The notes under the pieces were generated by a model, which worked only from the letters and a program-made list of their open reading frames with translations, ran no database searches and had not been told where the DNA came from. A program made the translations under genes and the position numbers. From Butyrivibrio sp. INlla14 (GTDB taxonomy: Bacteria > Bacillota > Clostridia > Lachnospirales > Lachnospiraceae): DNA of 64,000 bases. Positions 59,299 through 64,000 of this stretch are shown here, one piece after another. Where the stretch lies: the NCBI RefSeq assembly GCF_900102515.1, contig NZ_FMVS01000021.1, forward strand, positions 1 through 64,000. Reading direction: 5' to 3'. Each line of letters opens with the position of its first letter. The first letter of the stretch is position 1.

Positions 59299-60348
59299 AT
59301 GGGATTTTTTTCTGAGCTGAAGAATGACCTTTCACAGGCTGTTAATACTCTCATGCCTGATGACAAGGCAGATGACACAGCTACTCTTGATAATGAGAAG
59401 GAAGAAGGTCTTGCTCACGGGGACAAAGCGAAAAATGTAGATATCGACAGCATGCTGAACAGGCTGGATGATATTAAACTTGACGAGGCTAGTGGGGAGA
59501 CAGAACCTGTCGAGGAAGAGAAGGCTGAAGACGTAAAAGAGGTAGTTTCCGAGGAAGTATCCGAGGAAGAAAAGGCACAGGCGCTTGAGGAAGAGGTTCA
59601 TAAGAGCGCACTTGATGTTATGGCTGAGCTCAAGCAGAATGCCGCAGCAGAGGCTGCAGCTGAACTTGAGGCACAGGAGAAGGCACAGGAAGAGGAAGAA
59701 CTTCAGGAGCTTGAAGAGAAGATTGAAGAGCAGACTGAGGACGAGATAGTAGCACCTGAGCCACAGCCAGCAGTTGAGGCTATTAATAGTGCTAATGTAG
59801 AGAGTTATGCCGCAGCAGAAGCTGTAGCTGAAACTAATAATACAGACAATGGGGGATATAATACTATGGATTTCGAACAGCAGACACCAACAGATGAGAC
59901 AGCTAGCATCACTGAAGGAATGGTCATCACAGGTGACATTCAGACAACAGGATCTTTAGATCTTATTGGTAAGGTAACAGGTAACATTAAGTGTCTTGGC
60001 AAGCTTAATATCACAGGTGAGATCACAGGTGATTCAGACGCAGCAGAGATTTATGCAGAGTCAGCAAGAATCACAGGTGAGATCAAGAGTAAAGGTAGTG
60101 TTAAGGTTGGTCAGAGCACAGTAATTGTTGGTAACATCTTTGGCTCAAGCGCAGTTATCGCAGGTGCTGTTAAGGGTGATATCGATGTTCATGGCCCTGT
60201 TGTTCTTGATACAACAGCTATCGTGATGGGTAATATCAAGTCTCAGTCAGTACAGATCAACAATGGTGCTGTTATCGAAGGTATGTGCTCACAGGCTTAT
60301 GCTGATGTTAATCCTTCAGAGTTCTTCGAGACTCTTAAGAATAAATAA
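59299..60348 (+). CDS. Bactofilin-type polymer-forming protein with acidic N-terminus
   Basis: The C-terminal domain (about 201-335) is a right-handed beta-helix of the polymer-forming bactofilin type, with repeated 'ITGDIQTTGSLDLIGKVTG' rungs. Residues 1-200 are very acidic and Glu/Ala-rich, forming a long disordered or coiled arm. Bactofilins form cytoskeletal filaments and often recruit wall enzymes; the adjacent NodB deacetylase fits this. The ATG at 59299 has GGAGG eight bases upstream, better than 59281. The N-terminal arm is much longer than usual. Confidence 0.88.
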   Translation: MGFFSELKNDLSQAVNTLMPDDKADDTATLDNEKEEGLAHGDKAKNVDIDSMLNRLDDIKLDEASGETEPVEEEKAEDVKEVVSEEVSEEEKAQALEEEVHKSALDVMAELKQNAAAEAAAELEAQEKAQEEEELQELEEKIEEQTEDEIVAPEPQPAVEAINSANVESYAAAEAVAETNNTDNGGYNTMDFEQQTPTDETASITEGMVITGDIQTTGSLDLIGKVTGNIKCLGKLNITGEITGDSDAAEIYAESARITGEIKSKGSVKVGQSTVIVGNIFGSSAVIAGAVKGDIDVHGPVVLDTTAIVMGNIKSQSVQINNGAVIEGMCSQAYADVNPSEFFETLKNK

Positions 60349-60378
60349 TCTATTTTAATTAAATAATTGGAGCGTATT

Positions 60379-61074
60379 ATGAGAATTTTATTAAAACTCA
60401 GTGGTGAAGCCCTTGCAGGCGACAAAAAGACTGGATTTGATGAGGAGACAGTCAGAAAGGTTGCACTTCAGGTTAAACAGCTTGTTGATAATGGTACACA
60501 GGTAGGTATTGTTATTGGCGGCGGTAACTTCTGGAGAGGCCGTACAAGTGAGAATATCGATCGAGTTAAGGCTGACCAGATTGGAATGCTTGCCACCATC
60601 ATGAACTGTATTTATGTTTCTGAGATTTTCAGAAGCGAGGGCATGATGACTAATATCCTTACTCCTTTTGAGTGTGGATCATTTACCAAGCTCTTTTCCA
60701 AAGACAGGGCTAACAAGTATTTCGCAAGAAATATGGTTGTATTCTTTGCAGGTGGTACAGGACATCCTTACTTCTCAACGGATACAGGTGTTGTACTAAG
60801 AGCCATTGAAGTTGAGGCAGATTATATTCTTTTGGCAAAGGCTATTGACGGAGTTTACGATAGTGACCCTGCCAAGAACCCAGATGCTAAGAGATATGAC
60901 ACAGTTTCTATCAATGATGTAATTGCTCAGAATCTTCAGGTTGTCGATATGACAGCTTCTATTCTGGCAAGAGACAATAAGGTTCCTATGAGAGTATTTG
61001 CACTTCAGGAAGAGAACAGCATTGTTAAGGCTGCTGCAGGTGATTTCAACGGAACAACAGTTACAACAGACTAA
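60379..61074 (+). CDS. pyrH: UMP kinase
   Basis: PyrH phosphorylates UMP to UDP in the cytoplasm. The 231-residue amino-acid-kinase fold shows KLSGEALAG, VIGGGNFWRG and ADYILLAKAIDGVYDSDPAKN. The ATG at 60379 is seven bases after GGAG; the earlier TTG at 60367 is unlikely. It begins the pyrH-frr-uppS-cdsA run found in many bacteria, with frr 33 bp downstream. Confidence 0.96.
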   Translation: MRILLKLSGEALAGDKKTGFDEETVRKVALQVKQLVDNGTQVGIVIGGGNFWRGRTSENIDRVKADQIGMLATIMNCIYVSEIFRSEGMMTNILTPFECGSFTKLFSKDRANKYFARNMVVFFAGGTGHPYFSTDTGVVLRAIEVEADYILLAKAIDGVYDSDPAKNPDAKRYDTVSINDVIAQNLQVVDMTASILARDNKVPMRVFALQEENSIVKAAAGDFNGTTVTTD

Positions 61075-61107
61075 TTTACTACTGAAGTTTAATAGGAGGA
61101 ATCAGGT

Positions 61108-61659
61108 ATGAACGAAAAGATAAAAGAATATAATGACAAAATGCAGAAGTCTTTTGATTATTTAAGAGAGGATCTTGCTTCTATAAGAGCTGGAAGAGCT
61201 AATCCTCATGTTCTTGACAAGATCAAGGTTGATTATTATGGAACACCAACACCTCTTCAGCAGGTTGGTAACGTATCAGTTCCAGAGGCTCGTATCATAC
61301 AGATCGCGCCTTGGGACAAGTCTCTTATCAAGGACATTGAGAAGGCTATCATGATGTCAGATCTTGGAATAACTCCAAGTAATGACGGCGCCGTAATTAG
61401 ACTTGTTTTCCCTGAACTTACAGAGGAACGCAGAAAGCAGCTCACCAAGGACATTCGCAAGAAGGGTGAGGATGCCAAGGTTGCAGTCAGAAACGTTAGA
61501 CGTGATGGAAACGATGCTTTCAAGAAACTTAAGGGCACAGATGTATCTGAGGATGAGATCAACGATCTTAACGAAGAACTTCAGAAGATCACTGACAAGT
61601 TCATCAAGGATATTGATGCTGCAGTAGAAGAAAAGAATAAGGAAGTAATGACAGTTTGA
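61108..61659 (+). CDS. frr: Ribosome recycling factor
   Basis: RRF splits post-termination ribosomes with EF-G. The 183-residue sequence has the standard SFDYLREDLASIRAGRANP start, the PTPLQQVGNVSVPEAR middle, and the C-terminal LPELTEERRKQLT-type helices. TAGGAGGA precedes the ATG. A perfect 11-bp hairpin follows its stop, before uppS. Confidence 0.97.
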   Translation: MNEKIKEYNDKMQKSFDYLREDLASIRAGRANPHVLDKIKVDYYGTPTPLQQVGNVSVPEARIIQIAPWDKSLIKDIEKAIMMSDLGITPSNDGAVIRLVFPELTEERRKQLTKDIRKKGEDAKVAVRNVRRDGNDAFKKLKGTDVSEDEINDLNEELQKITDKFIKDIDAAVEEKNKEVMTV

Positions 61660-61664
61660 TTATT

Positions 61665-61690
61665 TTTGCTCCGCATTATTGCGGAGCAAA
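61665..61690 (+). terminator. Hairpin between frr and uppS
   Basis: TTTGCTCCGCA pairs exactly with TGCGGAGCAAA around TTAT, but no U-run follows. It could be an attenuator, a processing site or a partial terminator within the operon. Confidence 0.6.
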
Positions 61691-61710
61691 TCATTTTGTA
61701 GGTAATTGAT

Positions 61711-62427
61711 ATGGAAGAAAATTTAAACATTCCACAGCATGTGGCAATAATACTTGATGGCAATGGCAGATGGGCTAAAGCTAAGGGCATGCCCAGAAAT
61801 TACGGACACATGCAGGGAGCCAAGGCAGTAGAAGATATGCTGGTAAATGCCAGAGATATAGGCATTAAATATATTACAGTTTATGCATTTTCTACTGAGA
61901 ATTGGAGCAGGCCTGAATCAGAGGTAACTGCGCTCATGGGCATTCTTAGTACTTATCTTAAGAGTAGTATCAAGAAGTCCATGAAGAACAATGTCCGCTG
62001 CCGCGTTATCGGTGAAAAGAGTGCTCTTTCACAGGACATTCAGAAGGCTATAGCAGATCTTGAGGAGGCAACTGCCGGAAATACTGGACTTACATTTACA
62101 ATTGCTATCAACTATGGCAGTAGAGATGAGATTACAAGGGCTGTCCGCAAGGTAGCTCAGAAGGTAGAAAACGGAGAACTCAAGGCATCTGATATCACAG
62201 AAAAAGATATTGCAGATAATCTTGATACTAACTATCTCCCAGACCCTGATCTTCTTATCAGAACATGTAACGAACAGCGTGTTTCCAACTATCTTTTGTG
62301 GCAGCTTGCTTACACAGAGTTTTATTTTACGCCTGTAGCATGGCCTGATTTTGATAAAGAAGAGCTTTTGAAGGCTGTTGAGGCGTATGGAAACAGAACC
62401 CGCAAATTTGGCGGTCTAAAAAACTGA
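61711..62427 (+). CDS. uppS: Isoprenyl transferase (undecaprenyl diphosphate synthase)
   Basis: UppS builds the C55 lipid carrier for cell-wall synthesis. The conserved start HVAIILDGNGRWAKAKGMPR carries the catalytic Asp, followed by GHMQGAKAVEDM; later LLIRTCNEQRVSNYLLWQLAYTEFYF. The length of 238 residues is normal. The ribosome-binding site is weak (AGGT), so translation may depend on the upstream gene. cdsA starts 22 bp after the stop. Confidence 0.95.
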   Translation: MEENLNIPQHVAIILDGNGRWAKAKGMPRNYGHMQGAKAVEDMLVNARDIGIKYITVYAFSTENWSRPESEVTALMGILSTYLKSSIKKSMKNNVRCRVIGEKSALSQDIQKAIADLEEATAGNTGLTFTIAINYGSRDEITRAVRKVAQKVENGELKASDITEKDIADNLDTNYLPDPDLLIRTCNEQRVSNYLLWQLAYTEFYFTPVAWPDFDKEELLKAVEAYGNRTRKFGGLKN

Positions 62428-62449
62428 TCAGTAAGGCTGGTGCTAAGAT

Positions 62450-63274
62450 TTGAAAACTAGAGTCATTAGTGGAATTGTTATAGGAATAGTTTTAGCTGGA
62501 GTCCTTATTCCGGGTGGATATCTTTTGGCAGCTATATTACTTGCTGTTTCATGTATTAGCTTTTTTGAACTTACAAGAGCTACCGGTATCCATAAGGAAG
62601 GACAAAAGTGTAATGCCATTGAGTTTTGTGGATATGTCTCCATCCTTGTGCATTACATTCAGATGATCCTTATAAAGGACTACAGATATTATGTGTTCTC
62701 AATAATGTTTGCATTTTTCCTTATTATGGTGTGCTACGTTGTAAATTTCCCTAAATTTACTGCAAGCATGGCGATTACGGCATTCTTTTGCTTTGTATAT
62801 GCCCCTGTGAACATGTCATTTGTGTATCTTTTAAGAATCAGGCCTTATGGTCAATATTTTGCCTGGATACCTTTTATCGCCTGGGTTTGCGATACCTGCG
62901 CATATTTTACGGGCCGTGCTTTTGGGAAACACAAGCTTACGCCCAAGCTATCTCCCAAGAAGACAATCGAGGGAGCAATCGGCGGAGTTATAGGTTCTGT
63001 GCTTGTGGGGCTTATCTTTGGATATGTCCTCTACCGCAATGAGACGCCTAATCCTCGCGTATACGTAGTGCTTGCTCTTATTACATTTGTTGGCAGCATC
63101 ATCGCTCAGCTTGGAGATCTTCTTGCTTCCGGCATAAAAAGAGATCACAACATCAAGGACTATGGCCAGCTTATTCCAGGTCACGGTGGTATTATGGACC
63201 GTTTCGACAGCGTCATCTTCGTTACTCCATGTATTTATTTCCTGGCCGCAGTGCTTGTTCCCCTTATCTGGTGA
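62450..63274 (+). CDS. cdsA: Phosphatidate cytidylyltransferase
   Basis: CdsA makes CDP-diacylglycerol for phospholipid synthesis at the membrane. There are about seven hydrophobic helices. The C-terminal signature [28 protein letters not shown] is complete. The length of 274 residues is normal. The start is TTG at 62450 after AAGG. It is the last gene in the window; from 63275 to the end there are only repeats. Confidence 0.95.
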   Translation: MKTRVISGIVIGIVLAGVLIPGGYLLAAILLAVSCISFFELTRATGIHKEGQKCNAIEFCGYVSILVHYIQMILIKDYRYYVFSIMFAFFLIMVCYVVNFPKFTASMAITAFFCFVYAPVNMSFVYLLRIRPYGQYFAWIPFIAWVCDTCAYFTGRAFGKHKLTPKLSPKKTIEGAIGGVIGSVLVGLIFGYVLYRNETPNPRVYVVLALITFVGSIIAQLGDLLASGIKRDHNIKDYGQLIPGHGGIMDRFDSVIFVTPCIYFLAAVLVPLIW

Positions 63275-63409
63275 TGGAGTTTTGGCGGTAGAAGTTTGAA
63301 GGCAAGGAGCTTCAATGTGTTGGTATGATATTTTGATATCAAAAGTGATGAAGCCTGAAAGTTAATGCATGGAATCTGATATTGGGCAATTTAAATTTGC
63401 TATTTAAAA

Positions 63410-63497
63410 TTTGAAATTTGAAATTGGGTATTTGAAATTAGGTATTTGAAATTAGGTATTTGAAATTAGGTATTTGTAATTAGGTATTTGTAATTTG
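63410..63497. repeat. 14-bp tandem array
   Basis: GTATTTGAAATTAG or a close variant begins at 63428, 63442, 63456, 63470 and 63484. A looser related stretch of AATTTGAAATTTGAAATT precedes it. There is no coding potential. Confidence 0.92.
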
Positions 63498-63500
63498 AGA

Positions 63501-63537
63501 GAAGTAATGGATCCTAGGGGCTATTACTTCTTTTTTT
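63501..63537 (+). terminator. Terminator downstream of cdsA
   Basis: GAAGTAAT pairs with ATTACTTC around a 14-base loop and is followed by seven T residues. It probably ends the pyrH-cdsA transcript. Confidence 0.85.
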
Positions 63538-63591
63538 ATGATTCACACAGAGTAATGGATGGGCGACTCTTTGCTCTAAAAAAACGTACTT

Positions 63592-63959
63592 GGCATCACC
63601 TGACCAGATTAAAATGATGCAAAACAAGAAAAAAGCAAGATTTGCATCATTAAGAAGAGATGCCGTGATGCAGAAAACAAGAAATTAAATGATATGCATC
63701 ACCTGGCCAGGCCAAAATGATGCAAAACAAGAAAAAAGCAAGATTTGCATCATTAAGAAGAGATGCCGTGATGCAGAAAACAAGAAATTAAATGATATGC
63801 ATCACCTGGCCAGACTAAAATGATGCAAAACAAGAAAAAAGCAAGATTTGCATCATTAAGAAGAGATGCCGTGATGCAGAAAACAAGAAATTAACTGATA
63901 TGCATCACCTGGTCAGACTAAAATGATGCAAAACAAGTATAAATGCATTTTTTGCATCA
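63592..63959. repeat. 103-bp tandem array with paired inverted repeats
   Basis: The motif TGATGCAAAACAAG recurs at 63615, 63718, 63821 and 63924, exactly 103 bp apart. Within each unit TGATGCAAA is matched by TTTGCATCA (63615-63649 in the first), and GTGATGCA by TGCATCAC (63665-63702), so each folds into two hairpins. The last unit is diverged. There are no unique spacers and no ORF. The array may continue past the window. Confidence 0.93.
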
Positions 63960-64000
63960 ATGAAATAGAGACAAATAGTGCAGAATGAAGAAAAGACTGC

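Overview
The window looks like a chromosome segment of a low-to-moderate GC anaerobic Firmicute of the Lachnospiraceae, most like Butyrivibrio or Pseudobutyrivibrio. This is inferred from the dgt-dnaG-rpoD-trmK order, A+T-rich intergenic DNA, a type-A RNase P RNA, DUF6465, DUF5722 and DUF4153 proteins, msmX-dependent-type sugar ABC systems without their own ATPase, and uronate catabolism genes. No database search was possible, so family names rest on recognised motifs.

Layout. 1-1.6 kb: an apparently intact IS1182/IS5-type insertion sequence. 1.7-4.9 kb: a small accessory set (HELMH zincin-like protein, NAD-dependent epimerase, S66 LD-carboxypeptidase, flavin-reductase-like protein). 5-12 kb: envelope genes (lipoprotein with a DUF3298-like region, a single-pass coiled-coil protein, a 1287-residue surface protein, a DUF6465 protein). 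12.2-19.3 kb: housekeeping block dgt-dnaG-rpoD-trmK-TGS/uridine-kinase-like. 19.5-22.8 kb: a vWA lipoprotein, then an ECF sigma factor with its membrane anti-sigma partner. 22.8-25 kb: repeat-rich DNA around a frameshifted PD-(D/E)XK-like gene. 25-27.8 kb: a SleB-type cell-wall hydrolase, queT with a preQ1-riboswitch-like leader, and rnpB. 28-32.4 kb: kduI, kduD-like, a KDPG aldolase fused to a glyoxalase-fold domain, and kdgK, which together take unsaturated uronates or keto-deoxy sugar acids to pyruvate and glyceraldehyde 3-phosphate. 32.6-41 kb: an HD-GYP protein, a LacI regulator, a two-permease plus binding-protein sugar importer and a GH35 beta-galactosidase. 41.2-44.3 kb: a lasso-peptide-like island of HprK-like kinase, asparagine-synthetase-like cyclase and a convergent 55-codon precursor-like gene. 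44.5-54.8 kb: membrane proteins, a beta-lactamase-fold hydrolase, a secreted protein, a RumA-type RNA methyltransferase, an ECF S component and a GltD-like oxidoreductase. 55-63.3 kb: truA, DUF5722, polysaccharide deacetylase, bactofilin and the canonical pyrH-frr-uppS-cdsA run. 63.3-64 kb: repeats only.

The most unexpected content is non-coding. First, a roughly 308-bp element occurs three times (22946-23253, 24484-24790, 52418-52725) with TTACATCT/AGATGTAA ends and identical internal motif spacing. Second, a roughly 165-nt structured repeat occurs in three copies in the uronate cluster. In two copies it starts exactly at a stop codon, and its stems differ by compensatory substitutions, as expected of a structured RNA. 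Third, the window ends in a 103-bp tandem array whose units carry paired inverted repeats. The lasso-like island is the strongest candidate for an undescribed peptide system: the precursor-like gene was found by reading the minus strand and has its own near-consensus promoter and ribosome-binding site.
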